Source of the DNA: Photobacterium rosenbergii
GTDB taxonomy: Bacteria > Pseudomonadota > Gammaproteobacteria > Enterobacterales > Vibrionaceae
Direction of reading: 5' to 3'
Assembly (NCBI RefSeq): GCF_003026455.1
Contig: NZ_PYMB01000012.1
Span: forward strand, 1-64,000
DNA length: 64,000 bases
This document shows positions 9,329-19,395 of the stretch, one piece after another. Numbering within the stretch: position 1 is the stretch's first letter; each line of letters begins with the position of its first letter. The translations under genes were made by a program, and so were the position numbers. The notes beneath the pieces are model-generated. The model was not told the origin of the DNA. It ran no database searches and saw only the letters and a program-made list of their open reading frames with translations.

Positions 9329-10540
9329 ATGAACATCCCATTTGCCCAAGTACTGGAAAAAGCCCAAGACTACAAAGCGGACATGACCCGCTTCCTTCGC
9401 GACATGATTGCCATTCCAAGTGAAAGTTGTGACGAAGAAAAAGTAGTACTTCGCATCAAAGAAGAAATGGAAAAAGTCGGTTTCGACAAAGTAGAAATCG
9501 ACCCAATGGGCAACGTACTGGGTTGGATTGGTCACGGTCCTCACCTTATTGCGATGGATGCACATATCGATACCGTTGGTGTGGGTAACATGGATAACTG
9601 GGACTTCGACCCATACGAAGGTATGGAAGATGATGAAGTGATCGGCGGTCGTGGTGCATCGGATCAGGAAGGCGGCATGGCGTCTATGGTTTACGCCGGT
9701 AAGATCATCAAAGATCTTGGCCTTGAAGACGAATACACCCTGCTAGTTACCGGTACTGTTCAGGAAGAAGACTGCGATGGCCTTTGCTGGCAGTACATCA
9801 TCCAAGAAAGCAATATCCGCCCTGAGTTTGTTGTATCTACAGAGCCTACTGATTGCCAGATCTACCGTGGCCAGCGTGGCCGTATGGAAATCCGTGTTGA
9901 TGTATCTGGTGTGAGCTGCCATGGTTCAGCGCCTGAGCGTGGTGACAACGCGATCTTCAAGATGGGCCACATCCTAGGTGATATTGAAAAACTGGCTTCA
10001 AACCTTGGCGACGACCCATTCCTAGGCAAAGGTACATTAACCGTTTCTGAAGTTTTCTTCACTTCACCAAGCCGTTGTGCCGTTGCTGACAGTTGTGCAG
10101 TTTCTATCGACCGTCGCCTGACTTGGGGCGAAACTTGGGAAGGTGCTATCAAGGAAATCGAAGAGCTTGAAGCAGTTAAGAAGTTCGGCGGTAAAGTATC
10201 TATGTACAACTACGACCGCCCAGCCTACACCGGCTTGGTTTACCCAACTGAGTGCTACTTCCCAGCATGGAAGATCGACGAAGATCATGTTGCAACCAAG
10301 ACCCTGGAAGCTTCTTACGAGCTTCTGTTCGACAAGAAACCTACCGTTGATAAGTGGACCTTCTCAACCAATGGCGTATCTATCATGGGCCGCTACGGGA
10401 TCCCAGTGATCGGCTTCGGTCCGGGTAAAGAGCCAGAAGCACATGCGCCAAACGAGAAGACTTGGAAAGATCATCTAGTTACTTGTGCCGCAATGTACGC
10501 TGTTATCCCTCAGATGTACTTGAAAGAACTGAAGAAGTAA
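9329..10540 (+). CDS. ygeY: M20-family metallopeptidase/deacylase YgeY
   Basis: Zinc amidohydrolase of the ArgE/DapE/carboxypeptidase G2 type. It probably hydrolyses an N-acyl or carbamoyl amino-acid intermediate, releasing diaminopropionate for YgeX; that order is inference from the cluster. The 403-aa product shows the metal motif MDAHIDTVG (H79, D81), [11 protein letters not shown], catalytic EE in [11 protein letters not shown], and a C-terminal AHAPNE motif. An AAGGAG ribosome site lies eight bases before the ATG. Confidence 0.92.
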   Translation: MNIPFAQVLEKAQDYKADMTRFLRDMIAIPSESCDEEKVVLRIKEEMEKVGFDKVEIDPMGNVLGWIGHGPHLIAMDAHIDTVGVGNMDNWDFDPYEGMEDDEVIGGRGASDQEGGMASMVYAGKIIKDLGLEDEYTLLVTGTVQEEDCDGLCWQYIIQESNIRPEFVVSTEPTDCQIYRGQRGRMEIRVDVSGVSCHGSAPERGDNAIFKMGHILGDIEKLASNLGDDPFLGKGTLTVSEVFFTSPSRCAVADSCAVSIDRRLTWGETWEGAIKEIEELEAVKKFGGKVSMYNYDRPAYTGLVYPTECYFPAWKIDEDHVATKTLEASYELLFDKKPTVDKWTFSTNGVSIMGRYGIPVIGFGPGKEPEAHAPNEKTWKDHLVTCAAMYAVIPQMYLKELKK

Positions 10541-10839
10541 TAAAACGTGACGGGTAGGGCACTATGCTCTCTGTGCTCTGCCTGTCCACCCTTTTCCGTC
10601 CTGGGGGCGCCGACCGCTCTGCCTAACGTTGGCCACATATCCCCCCCAGGATGGATTTCTTTTTTAGGCAGGCATTTTCTGTTTCTTTTGTCCGTTCAAG
10701 CTGAAGCCTTAAAGCTGAAACCTCAAAGCTTAAGCTTCAAAGCTAAGTCTCTAATCCCAGCGGGCAAACGAAACAGCATCCTTTTTATACCTTGACGTTA
10801 TTTGGGTATGTGAATTCTTAGGCAGAGAAGGAATAAAGT
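10541..10839 (+). other. ygeY-hyuA intergenic region with terminator-like hairpin and AAGCT repeats
   Basis: About 300 bases without a convincing gene. CCTGGGGG (10600-10607) pairs with CCCCCAGG (10643-10650), and a T-run follows shortly after (10657-10665). From 10697 to 10746 the motif AAGCT recurs in a degenerate direct/inverted array. A GGGTAGGG motif sits right after the ygeY stop, as also seen after ygeW and hyuA. An 82-codon open frame here has no ribosome site or protein-like composition and is not called. Confidence 0.45.
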
Positions 10840-12297
10840 ATGTTTTCCGCGGCGTCGAAAAAAACATCAGAAACTCAAGCGGCGATCCTGACCCAACCCC
10901 GTCCGGGGACATTGTTGATCCGACAGGGGATAGTGGTCGATCACCAACAGGCACAAAAAGCCGATATCCTTATCGTTGACGGCAAGATCGCCGATATTGC
11001 CCCTGAAATCCATATCATTCCCAAGCAGTGTGAAATCATTGAGGCGGCGGGATTGTATGTGATGCCGGGCGGTATTGACGTCCACACCCATTTTAATATT
11101 GATGTCGGCATCGCGCGCAGTTGCGATGATTTCTTCTCCGGCACCCGCGCAGCGGCCTGCGGCGGCACCACTACTGTTGTTGACCATATGGGCTTTGGCC
11201 CAAAAGGGTGTAGCCTCCACCACCAGTTGAATGTCTATCAGCAATACGCCAAGGAAACGGCTGTTATAGACTATAGCTTCCATGGGGTTATCCAGCACGT
11301 AAATGATGAGATCCTCGCTGAAATGGCATCGATGGTGGAAGAAGAGGGGATATCCAGCTTCAAGTTGTACCTGACTTATGGTTACAAGCTCGATGACGAA
11401 GAAGTGCTAAAGGCACTAATCCAACTCAAGCAAGTGGGTGCGCTTGCGACGGTGCACCCTGAGAACGATGCCGCCATTGCCTTGCGTCGTACCCAATTGT
11501 TAGAACAGGGTAAAACCGCACCCAAATACCACGCGGTAAGCCGTCCTCTAGAGTGCGAAGCTGAAGCCATAGCCCGGATGATTAACCTCGCCAAATTGGC
11601 CGGTGATGCACCGCTATATATTGTTCACCTTTCTAATGGACTCGGTTTGGATTACGCCCGTCTTGCCCGCGATAACCACCAACCCGTGTGGGTTGAAACC
11701 TGTCCGCAGTATTTAATGTTGGATGATAGCTGCTATGAACGGGAAGACGCGCTCAAGTTCATCCTAAGCCCGCCACTTCGACCTGCGATAGAGCGCGAGA
11801 AGCTTTGGCTCGGGCTGGTGGATGGCAGCATCGATACGGTTGCCACCGACCATTGTTCGTTTACCTATCACGATCAAAAGCAACGTGGCAAAGACAATTT
11901 CAGTGCTTGCCCCAATGGGATGCCCGGTGTTGAAACCAGAATGCCGTTGCTGTTCTCAGAAGGTGTCATGAAAGGGCGGCTTAGCCCAAGCCGTTTTGTC
12001 GAACTGACCAGTTACCTGCCAGCCAAGCTGTTTGGCCTATATCCACAAAAGGGCGCATTGCAGGCTGGATCTGATGCCGACTTGGTGCTGTTCGACCCGG
12101 AACAAGAAGTCTCAATCAAACACGAATTACTACACGACAACGCAGATTACACCCCGTTTGAAGATATCCAAACCCAGGGCTGGCCAGTCATGACCATCAG
12201 CCGTGGGGACGTTGTAGCGTGTAATGGCGAATTTACGGGGAAAGCCGGGAATGGCCGCTTTATTCGCCGCAAACCGTTCGATGCCAGTGCGCTGTAA
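10840..12297 (+). CDS. hyuA: Dihydropyrimidinase/D-hydantoinase-type cyclic amidohydrolase HyuA (YgeZ)
   Basis: Opens a cyclic amide ring (hydantoin, dihydropyrimidine or related imidazolone). In this pathway it probably acts on a purine-derived ring. The 485-aa protein has the full binuclear metal site: HxH in GIDVHTHF (H82, H84), the carboxylated lysine K175 in SSFKLYLTY, H206, H263 and D337 in ATDHC. GAAGGA precedes the ATG. It lies fourth in the operon, 60 bases before yqeA. Confidence 0.92.
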   Translation: MFSAASKKTSETQAAILTQPRPGTLLIRQGIVVDHQQAQKADILIVDGKIADIAPEIHIIPKQCEIIEAAGLYVMPGGIDVHTHFNIDVGIARSCDDFFSGTRAAACGGTTTVVDHMGFGPKGCSLHHQLNVYQQYAKETAVIDYSFHGVIQHVNDEILAEMASMVEEEGISSFKLYLTYGYKLDDEEVLKALIQLKQVGALATVHPENDAAIALRRTQLLEQGKTAPKYHAVSRPLECEAEAIARMINLAKLAGDAPLYIVHLSNGLGLDYARLARDNHQPVWVETCPQYLMLDDSCYEREDALKFILSPPLRPAIEREKLWLGLVDGSIDTVATDHCSFTYHDQKQRGKDNFSACPNGMPGVETRMPLLFSEGVMKGRLSPSRFVELTSYLPAKLFGLYPQKGALQAGSDADLVLFDPEQEVSIKHELLHDNADYTPFEDIQTQGWPVMTISRGDVVACNGEFTGKAGNGRFIRRKPFDASAL

Positions 12298-12357
12298 ACC
12301 GTCACGAACGGGTAGGGGTGACAGCCCCAAACAACAAGGATAATTCAAGGAGTAATT

Positions 12358-13275
12358 ATGAACACCCCAACCAAGAAGAGTACTGCTGTTGTCGCCTTAG
12401 GGGGAAATGCACTGTTGCGTCGTGGCGATGCGCCGAGTTTTACCAACCAGCTTGCCAATATCAAGATTGCTGCCAAAGCAATTGCCGAGATTGCCAAGGA
12501 ATACCAGGTTGCGATTGTCCATGGTAATGGGCCTCAAGTTGGTTTGTTAGCCCTTCAGAATCTGGCCTACGACAAAGTCCAGCCATACCCGCTCGATGTT
12601 CTGGGCGCTGAAAGTGAAGGCATGATCGGTTATATGCTGGCGCAAGAGCTGCAAAACCTGATGCCGGACACCGAAGTCTCTAGTTTGCTGACCCGTATCG
12701 AAGTCGATCCGAACGACCCGAGCATGCTAGATCCAACCAAGTTCGTTGGCCCAGTTTATAACGAAGAAGAAGCAGGCATATTGGCGGAAGCCAATAACTG
12801 GACCATGAAACGAGATGGCGAGTTTGTCCGCCGCGTTGTACCGTCGCCGAAACCACTGAATATCATAGATAAGAAATCTATTGAGACGCTCTTGGACGCG
12901 GGTGAAATCGTGATCTGCTGTGGCGGTGGCGGGATCCCTGTGCGTAAAACTGACTACGGCTATACCGGTGTGGAAGGAGTGATCGACAAAGATCTTGCCG
13001 CGACCTTACTCGCCAAGCAACTTAAAGCGGACAAGCTACTGATCTTAACCGACGCCGATGCGGTCTACTTGGACTGGGGCACTGAGAACCAGCGCGCACT
13101 TCGCGCTGCAACACCCGCCCAGTTGAGCGAATACCAGTTCCCTGCCGGTTCAATGGGCCCGAAAGTGGAAGCCGCTGCAGATTTTGCCCAGTTCGGCGGC
13201 AGGGCTTATATCGGCGCCTTGGAAGAAGGGTTGGATGTATTGGCCGAAAAAGCAGGGACTTGTGTTAGCGCATAG
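12358..13275 (+). CDS. yqeA: Carbamate kinase-like protein YqeA
   Basis: Transfers phosphate from carbamoyl phosphate to ADP, giving ATP, ammonia and CO2. The 305-aa protein carries the family motifs VALGGNALLRRG at the N-terminus, HGNGPQVG, the GGGGIPV loop and LTDADAV near the nucleotide site. The start follows AAGGAG. As last gene of the ygeW operon it would harvest the carbamoyl phosphate generated by YgeW, giving the pathway an energy-conserving end. Confidence 0.93.
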   Translation: MNTPTKKSTAVVALGGNALLRRGDAPSFTNQLANIKIAAKAIAEIAKEYQVAIVHGNGPQVGLLALQNLAYDKVQPYPLDVLGAESEGMIGYMLAQELQNLMPDTEVSSLLTRIEVDPNDPSMLDPTKFVGPVYNEEEAGILAEANNWTMKRDGEFVRRVVPSPKPLNIIDKKSIETLLDAGEIVICCGGGGIPVRKTDYGYTGVEGVIDKDLAATLLAKQLKADKLLILTDADAVYLDWGTENQRALRAATPAQLSEYQFPAGSMGPKVEAAADFAQFGGRAYIGALEEGLDVLAEKAGTCVSA

Positions 13276-13308
13276 GAACTTGTACAGCCTTTCTGGTGTT
13301 AGATAAAA

Positions 13309-13361
13309 AGAGCCCTCCAGTAACGGAACAGTTATTATCTGACCGGTTACTGGAGGGCTCT
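13309..13361 (-). terminator. Long hairpin terminator between yqeA and the outer-membrane protein gene
   Basis: A 16-bp perfect stem, AGAGCCCTCCAGTAAC (13309-13324) with its complement at 13346-13361. On the minus strand it is followed by TTTTTAT, so it is a proper terminator for the leftward gene at 13547. On the plus strand it lacks a T-run but may still stop yqeA transcripts. Confidence 0.7.
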
Positions 13362-13546
13362 GACTTACATAAACAAGAACATTATTCACTTCTCACAGAG
13401 AGGAAAGGAGAAGTGCTAAAACGATATCTACAAATGGCTATAAAATACAGTCACATATATTTAACTGGCATTCAGTTAATATAAAACTTGGCCGTAATGG
13501 AGCATCATCTTGATATAGCTATCTTGATGTAATTCGGCTTAATGGC

Positions 13547-14071
13547 TTAGAACTTGAAGCCGACGGTCAAAGCTAGTTGGCCAGGGACGACATTATATCC
13601 ACCCACATTGAAGTGCAGCTTGTCTTTAGAAAGCTGAACGTAGACGTTTTCACCACTGGCACGAACACCGGCACCGTAATAGAAATTTTCATCACCGAAT
13701 GAGCCGCTATGGCGGTCGTATTCCCAATCAACATCACTGTAATGGAAGCCTGTTGTAACGAACGGCTTAACGGCGATACCTTCTTCACTGTGGAACGTAT
13801 AACCAAACTCCATGCCGAATTTCAGTGTTGTGAAGTCGTCTTTGTAAGTTCCATAACTGTTACTCTGATCAAATGACGATGTTTCATAGGAGGCAACTAC
13901 CGCAAAGATATCATTGATATCATAGCCACCTTCAATTTTGAGGCCTTTCTCAGCCGTAATCGACTCGGCACCGGTAGTAGACATACCAATACCAATGCGT
14001 GGCCCTTGAGCTGCAGCATTAGCTGCAAATAAAGTAGATGTAATTACAGATGCTAGGATTACTTTTTTCAT
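13547..14071 (-). CDS. Small outer-membrane beta-barrel protein (AcfA/OmpX-like)
   Basis: The 174-aa protein has a clear signal peptide (MKKVILASVITS...ANAAA, cleavage about residue 21). Alternating polar/hydrophobic strands with aromatic girdles follow (FGYTF, GFHYSD, FYYGAGV), and it ends in phenylalanine (LTVGFKF), the usual outer-membrane sorting signal. Length and strand pattern suit an 8-stranded barrel. No ligand or role can be assigned. The ribosome site is weak. Confidence 0.75.
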   Translation of the reverse strand: MKKVILASVITSTLFAANAAAQGPRIGIGMSTTGAESITAEKGLKIEGGYDINDIFAVVASYETSSFDQSNSYGTYKDDFTTLKFGMEFGYTFHSEEGIAVKPFVTTGFHYSDVDWEYDRHSGSFGDENFYYGAGVRASGENVYVQLSKDKLHFNVGGYNVVPGQLALTVGFKF

Positions 14072-14295
14072 GTGTCTTTTGCTTTATATCGAGGTTCATC
14101 AGAACCCTGGTGAGTGATTAAGCCAAATCCGTGTCATCTATTACTTATGTGTTGTGATTGTTATGAGCACGGCGCAATGTGTCTGCTGGGCGCTGTTCAG
14201 AGCCCAGCCTGTTGTGCGCGGATAATACTCAGTACTGAAATACCTGACAGGTCATTTCACGACAATCGACATGGGAAAGAAAATCAGCAACTCAG

Positions 14296-14608
14296 TTATT
14301 GGGTTGCTGTTTGGTTGGTAATTCGAGCTAGTAGATAGCTTACCGAACTATAATCACTTGGCTCAACAAGGTACCTCTCAATCTGCTCCTTCACGGTATG
14401 GTCGAATATTTCTCCCGACAAAGCGCGGGCTTTGAAATCTAACATGAAGCCAATTTGATACCGGTTGTCAGCCATCACACAATACCTCTCCGTGGAATTC
14501 AAAATGGCACTCTTCACTGAGGTATTGAGTAAAGAAACTGTCGTCGGCCAACTGATCAAAAGCGGCAAAAATATCATTGATAATTGGTTCCAATTTTGGC
14601 TTGGACAT
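14296..14608 (-). pseudogene. Small hypothetical gene, apparently split by a +1 frameshift
   Basis: Two short frames follow the ankyrin gene. The first (14608 down to 14468, 46 aa, MSKPKLEPIIND...) has its ATG overlapping the ankyrin stop as TAATG, implying translational coupling. The second (14475 down to 14296, 59 aa, MADNRYQIGF...) overlaps the first by 8 bases in the +1 frame. Removing one G from the GG at 14472-14473 joins them into one smooth ~103-aa protein reading GEVLCDADNRYQIGF across the junction. Either a real frameshift or a base-calling error; two overlapping genes are the other possibility. Function unknown. Confidence 0.55.
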
Positions 14609-15721
14609 TACTCACCGGCCTCCAAGAGTTCGACGATATCGCTATAGCCAAATTGCTCTGCCAGTGCTTTTGGTGTTAAACCGTCAAAAGCGACAATACT
14701 GGTATCCGCTCCTGCTTCAATCAGGACTTTAGCCGCCTCGGTGTGGCCGTGCCAGATAGCATCATGCAGCGGTGTGTAACCGTTATTTGGACCCATCGCA
14801 TCCAATACTTCCTTGAATCCTTCGTATTGAGAAAGCAGCGTCAGCATATCGGCCCGACCAAAATAAGCCGCTTTGTGTAAAGGAATCGCAGCCATGTAGT
14901 TGCCAGGGATAGTTTGGTCGGCACCCGCCTCGAGCAAGGCTTTTGCGATCTCGTAGTTGCCGTTCCGGGCTGCGACCAGAAGAGCGGCGTGGAAGTCACT
15001 ACCTACCTTGAGAACTGGGGAAACTGCATTGACATCAGCTCCTCCTTTGATGAGTGCTTGAATATTTGCCAGCTTTTCTTCGTCGGTTGACTCCGTATCA
15101 AGGACCAAAGCAGTAAAGATGGTACTGTCATTTTTGGCCTGGCTGTTTAGTTCTGCGGTGCGTTTATCAAACAATTGGTTTATCTGCGCGATATCGGCGA
15201 TGGCAGCCTTGTCTTCAGGATTTGGACCGAAGTCATTGAAATCTTTGGCCGACATACCAAACGCCGCTACTAACGTTGTGTCAGTATCCGGCAGGCTAAG
15301 AAGGTATTCTACGCCTTCGATGTTGCGGTACCATACCGCCAGCATCAGTGGGGATGCGCCTAGTCGCACGGGTTGAAGGTTCACGAATGCGCCATGCTCA
15401 ACCAGCATCTTCAGCATCTCGACATTATGGGCCTGAGCGGCAAAGTGAATAGGGGCATTTCCCATCAATGGGTCCAAAGCGTTGACATCTGCTCCTTCGG
15501 CAATCAACTTTTTGGCCTGTTCCAAATTACCTTCGACAACCGCAAGGTGTAATGGGGTCAGGTTACGGAAGACATCTTTTTCTACACTAGGTTGGTGAAG
15601 TGCGCCTGTCGGGGTATCTGCTGCCCTTCATTGCCTCTGCTTGTGATGACAGAGCAGGGAGTGAAAAAGATAAAAAACCGATCGTTAACGCTGATGCTAG
15701 GGTACGTTTTGCAAACTTCAT
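14608..15721 (-). pseudogene. Secreted ankyrin-repeat protein, frameshifted after the signal peptide
   Basis: The ATG at 15721 opens a signal peptide (MKFAKRTLAS...SQAEA) that soon reaches a stop at 15587-15589. The ankyrin repeats continue in the +1 frame without a proper start; the first usable codon there is TTG at 15525. One extra G in the GGG at 15624-15626 explains it: deleting it gives AEAMKAADTPTGAL and a continuous ~370-aa protein. At least five ankyrin repeats are recognisable (TPLHLAV, APIHFAAQAHN, PLHKAAYFG, TPLHDAIWHG). Intact, it would be a periplasmic ankyrin protein coupled to the small gene after it. Whether the lesion is real needs reads. Confidence 0.7.
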
Positions 15722-16243
15722 TAAATATATCCTTTAACTGACTTTTAGCTGAATATTTCAAAAATATTGGCTTAATTTCTATGATTAATAAATCAAAGGG
15801 GAAATGTTTTATTTAACCTTTTTCTTCATTATGAAAATAAAAGTAATAATTACCTTTTAACGAAGATGTATACTTTGTTCAAATCACGGTTATAGTTTTG
15901 CTCAAATACTTATTTGATGCCATAAACTAGACGTTAACCTCGAAGAAACCAAAGGTTAATAATTTTATTTTTCAATTAAGTCTCTAATATTCAGTATCTT
16001 ATGTTGGGGTGGCGGGGTGAGCGCACTGGTGTGATTCTGTAGAAAAGTATAATAGGAATAAGTACTGTGGCTATATTGAAAGAAATGAGCCACTGTGTTT
16101 TTTCAAATAATTAAGAAAAAAGTAAAAAGAGGCAGTTTGAACACTTAAATGTTTACCCTATTTTAATGGCTTCAATGGGTTCAGCCACTTCGCATGATGA
16201 ATTAAAATTTATTATGTAAAAGGACCCAAAAAAGGCACTGCCC
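15722..16243. other. AT-rich intergenic region, no gene seen
   Basis: About 520 bases between the divergent ankyrin gene and the GNAT-like gene. It is AT-rich with stops in all frames and several TATAAT-like stretches. No hairpin terminator, RNA gene or repeat is evident. Confidence 0.4.
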
Positions 16244-16627
16244 ATGAATCAGAATGCCCAACAACTTCTGAAAACACTTTGTGCAGAGTACGATAACTTG
16301 TCGCAAAAGTATCAAGATCGGCCATTTCCAGAGTTTTCGGAAACCATCCAAAATGAATTAGGTTACTGTTTGGTTCGCTGCCCAGTAGGGAGTCAGCGAT
16401 TCTCTATTGTGTCTGTACGCTTTGCTTCTGCGGTAAGGGGACAAGGGGTGTTAACTGCATTTATCGATTATATCAGGAAGCACCCTTATCATTATAACGG
16501 TATTGAAGTCGCAACTATCGAGAATAAAGGCTTGGCCAAGCGGCTGCTTGCACTTGGCTGGCAGTATAAATCCCGGTTCAGCAAACTCTTTTTTGCAAAA
16601 ACGCCAACGTTAATCCAAGACTTTTAA
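16244..16627 (+). CDS. Small GNAT-like acetyltransferase
   Basis: The 127-aa protein shows the acetyl-CoA loop pattern VRFASAVRGQGVLTAFIDYI, followed by a typical last-strand motif (GIEVATIENKGLAKRLLALGW). This is a compact GNAT fold with an N-terminal helical piece. Substrate unknown. A purine-rich AAAAAAGGCA lies before the ATG. It is followed about 120 bases later by the glycerophosphodiesterase gene on the same strand, with an unclear relationship. Confidence 0.6.
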   Translation: MNQNAQQLLKTLCAEYDNLSQKYQDRPFPEFSETIQNELGYCLVRCPVGSQRFSIVSVRFASAVRGQGVLTAFIDYIRKHPYHYNGIEVATIENKGLAKRLLALGWQYKSRFSKLFFAKTPTLIQDF

Positions 16628-16767
16628 ATCGAAGTCTATGACGGTGATAACAACAATGGCGATAGAGGGTGGCTGAGAACAAACCGCGAAAGCCCGCCTG
16701 TACCCATGCTTGCCAGTAATCACCTTCGCGGGCACCCAAGCTATTGAGGTGTTATCATAGCTATAGA

Positions 16768-18639
16768 ATGATAATACAACCTTGGCGAAACACACTTTTG
16801 AGCTACGCATTTTTCCATCGCGGACGACATATCCTCTATTTCATTTGGCACCGGCTTAGAACTAGCGGGTTTCAGATGCTAACCAGTTTCCTTTTTGTTC
16901 GCTGTACATTGTTGACCTTGTTTGTCCCGCTAGATATCTGGATAAGCTCCAAGTTGATGTCACTCCATGGCGTGAGTGCGATTGCCAACCAGGAACTATT
17001 GGCCTTCTTCCTGTCACCCGCAGGCTTTTTGCTCAGCCTCTGGCTCATTACTCAGTTGAGCTTTGCCTTTTTCGTCGAGCATTCAACGATTAGCATCTTG
17101 TTGGCCCAGCATGATTTGGGAAAACGCTCGATAATGGATACCTTTGGGCTGATCCTCCAGCGCAGTTTCCGCGTTGCCAAGGTGGTCCTTGCCCAGTCGT
17201 TAGGGATCAGTCTGCTACTTTCTACCTTAGTTTGGTGCGGGCGTTGGCTTTATGGGCTTATGCTCAATGACTGGGATATTAACTATTACCTCAGCCATCA
17301 GATGAGCTCTTTGTGGCTAGCTGTTGGCCTGCTGGTATTAATCACGCTGCCGATAGTTTTGTTGGTTCTTCGCTACTGGGCCAGCTGGTGGCTTGCATTG
17401 CCACTTAGCCTATTCCAGAACTGTTCCCAATGGCGTCTGTTCAAGCAAGCCCAGCGCCTCAGCCAGGGCATCTATATCCATATCCTATTAGGCCATGTTG
17501 CATGGTTACTGGGTCGGGCTGTGATAATTGCCGCTATCGGCACGAGCATACTGTTTGTGCTTGAACCCATATTGCACTGGGCGACTTATGATCCCGAGCG
17601 ATATCCGTGGTTGATGGTGGCAACGGTTGTGCTGATTGGTGTCGCTTTTCTATTGAGCTTTATCGACCGGTTTATCTACGCAAGTTGCCAGTACTACGTG
17701 TTGCGCCTGCAGACAAGGCGCTTGAAGTTAGTCAATGAAGAAGAGCGCTTTGCTGGCCTAATGCAAAACACCCAGCGCCGAGTTTTACTTGGCGGCGTAA
17801 TGGTGGTGTTTACGGTCTTTGCTTCATTTAACGGCTACTCCGACGTACGCCATTTTGTCGGGCATTTGCAGACTAATACATCGGGATATGTTACCGCTCA
17901 CCGTGGTGGTGGATTTGCCTATCCCGAAAACAGTGAGGCGGGTATCCAGTACGCTATTTCATTGGGTATCCAAAGCACCGAGATTGATGTGCAAATCACC
18001 AAAGATGGGCAGGTGGTCGTATTCCACGACCGTGATTTGGGCCGGATGCTGGGTTCTCATCTGGTAGTGGAAAATGCCTCTTATGCTGAGATTGTCGCAG
18101 CATACCAGCAACAGGATCTTACACCGCCGCCTTTGTTGACCCATCTATTGGATAATTACGCCAATGACATTGAGTTTAATATCGAACTCAAACGATACAA
18201 CCGAAGCTTTGGTTTGGCTAAGGCAATGGCTGAGTTACTACCGAATTATCGACAGGCCATGATTGTTTCGAGCCTGGATACCGACTTGCTGGCAGAACTG
18301 ATGAATATGCTGGCGGAAAAGCGGCCCGAGCAATTGCGATATGCTCTGATATACGCAGCAAGTGTTGGTGAGTCGGACCTTGAACGCGAGGTGGACATGT
18401 TGATGGTTAGCGACCAATGGCTTGATGCCTGGCGAATCATTGAAATCCAGCAGCGAGAGCAAGAGGTGCTGGCTTGGACTATCAACAATGCAGCGGCAAT
18501 GCAGCGACTGTTCCTGCTAGGGGTTGATGGCATTATTACCGACGAGCCCAAACTGGCGCAGGAAGCTAAACAGAATATCGAAGAGATGGATTTCTCTGAA
18601 AGGGCTTTGCGAACATTGCGGCACTGGTTGTTGCTCTAA
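16768..18639 (+). CDS. Membrane-anchored glycerophosphodiester phosphodiesterase
   Basis: Hydrolyses glycerophosphodiesters to glycerol 3-phosphate and an alcohol. The first ~370 residues hold several transmembrane helices (the GDPD membrane domain). The C-terminal ~250 residues form the TIM-barrel GDPD domain with catalytic TAHRGG, the PENS motif, STEIDVQ and VVFHDRD. A frame extension to a TTG at 16744 exists, but the ATG at 16768 is preferred although its ribosome site is poor. Full-length for this membrane-fused subfamily (623 aa). Confidence 0.88.
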   Translation: MIIQPWRNTLLSYAFFHRGRHILYFIWHRLRTSGFQMLTSFLFVRCTLLTLFVPLDIWISSKLMSLHGVSAIANQELLAFFLSPAGFLLSLWLITQLSFAFFVEHSTISILLAQHDLGKRSIMDTFGLILQRSFRVAKVVLAQSLGISLLLSTLVWCGRWLYGLMLNDWDINYYLSHQMSSLWLAVGLLVLITLPIVLLVLRYWASWWLALPLSLFQNCSQWRLFKQAQRLSQGIYIHILLGHVAWLLGRAVIIAAIGTSILFVLEPILHWATYDPERYPWLMVATVVLIGVAFLLSFIDRFIYASCQYYVLRLQTRRLKLVNEEERFAGLMQNTQRRVLLGGVMVVFTVFASFNGYSDVRHFVGHLQTNTSGYVTAHRGGGFAYPENSEAGIQYAISLGIQSTEIDVQITKDGQVVVFHDRDLGRMLGSHLVVENASYAEIVAAYQQQDLTPPPLLTHLLDNYANDIEFNIELKRYNRSFGLAKAMAELLPNYRQAMIVSSLDTDLLAELMNMLAEKRPEQLRYALIYAASVGESDLEREVDMLMVSDQWLDAWRIIEIQQREQEVLAWTINNAAAMQRLFLLGVDGIITDEPKLAQEAKQNIEEMDFSERALRTLRHWLLL

Positions 18640-18990
18640 TAAAAAAAGGGGCGCAAACATATAAATGCCCCAACTGTTCAATGTAGTAACAGAAACTGAT
18701 GTCTTTCAATGAAGCTAGAGTTTACCAATTGATAATTGGCTGGTAATACGCGCTTGGTATTAAAAAAAGGGGAGTTAACCTCCCCAGACAGTCGCTTATC
18801 TAAAATTGGTGATAAACACAATTAGCAATCATTGATTTGGATTTAACAATCAACTTTCGACACGGATAATGTTACGAAATGGGTCGGCAGACAAGAGCAG
18901 TAGCGAGGATTTGATATATCTTTTATGGGATTTTATATCTTTATAAATCCCATAAATTATTTAACTTCATGGTGTTAGTTAGCCTTAAGC
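18640..18990 (-). other. Intergenic region with a minus-strand terminator hairpin
   Basis: About 350 bases. GGGGAG (18769-18774) pairs with CTCCCC (18780-18785); on the minus strand it runs into TTTTTTT, so it probably ends the dodecin transcript about 200 bases after its stop. Otherwise AT-rich with no gene seen. Confidence 0.5.
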
Positions 18991-19209
18991 CTATTCCTCC
19001 AACGTAAATCCGATTTTGATTGTCACCTGCCAATGGGCCACTTTGCCGCCCATGATATGACCACGGGTCTCGACGACTTCGAACCAGCGCATGTTGTTTA
19101 CCGTTTCATTGGCGCGTTCGATGGCGTTGCTTATAGCATCTTCAATGCTAACGGGAGAGGAGCCAACCAGTTCCATTTTCTTATAGGTATGATGATTCGA
19201 GCCACTCAT
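18991..19209 (-). CDS. Dodecin family flavin-binding protein
   Basis: Small 72-aa protein of the dodecin fold, which assembles into a hollow dodecamer that stores or buffers flavins. The sequence matches the family from end to end: [40 protein letters not shown] with the flavin-stacking tryptophan, and [21 protein letters not shown] lies six bases before the ATG. It precedes the flavoprotein/PFOR operon, but a terminator and about 100 bases separate them. Confidence 0.92.
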   Translation of the reverse strand: MSGSNHHTYKKMELVGSSPVSIEDAISNAIERANETVNNMRWFEVVETRGHIMGGKVAHWQVTIKIGFTLEE

Positions 19210-19331
19210 AACAGTCTCCTGATATTAACAGTCGATTAAGTGTAGTTGGTTTTAGGCCTTCCTTATGTTTCACCTTTGAATGACTTATCTAGGATGCTCT
19301 TGCGGGACGGAGTTTGTGGGAGGCAAAAAAA

Positions 19332-19353
19332 GGCCCCACTCTGCAGTGGGGCC
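19332..19353 (-). terminator. Terminator of the PFOR-NfnAB operon
   Basis: GGCCCCACT-CTGC-AGTGGGGCC hairpin; on the minus strand it is followed by seven T residues. It lies about 40 bases after the stop of the fused flavoprotein gene. Confidence 0.9.
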
Positions 19354-19395
19354 CCTTGGGTGTTACCTAGTTATTGGTGCTTACTCTGCATTAAT

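Noticed and set aside
10547-10795. 82-codon open frame between ygeY and hyuA
   Set aside because: No ribosome site, composition not protein-like, and it overlaps the terminator-like hairpin and AAGCT repeats.
13906-13922. TATCA-T-TGATA inside the outer-membrane protein gene, similar to the purine palindrome
   Set aside because: The spacer is 1 base rather than 3 and it lies in coding sequence away from any purine promoter.
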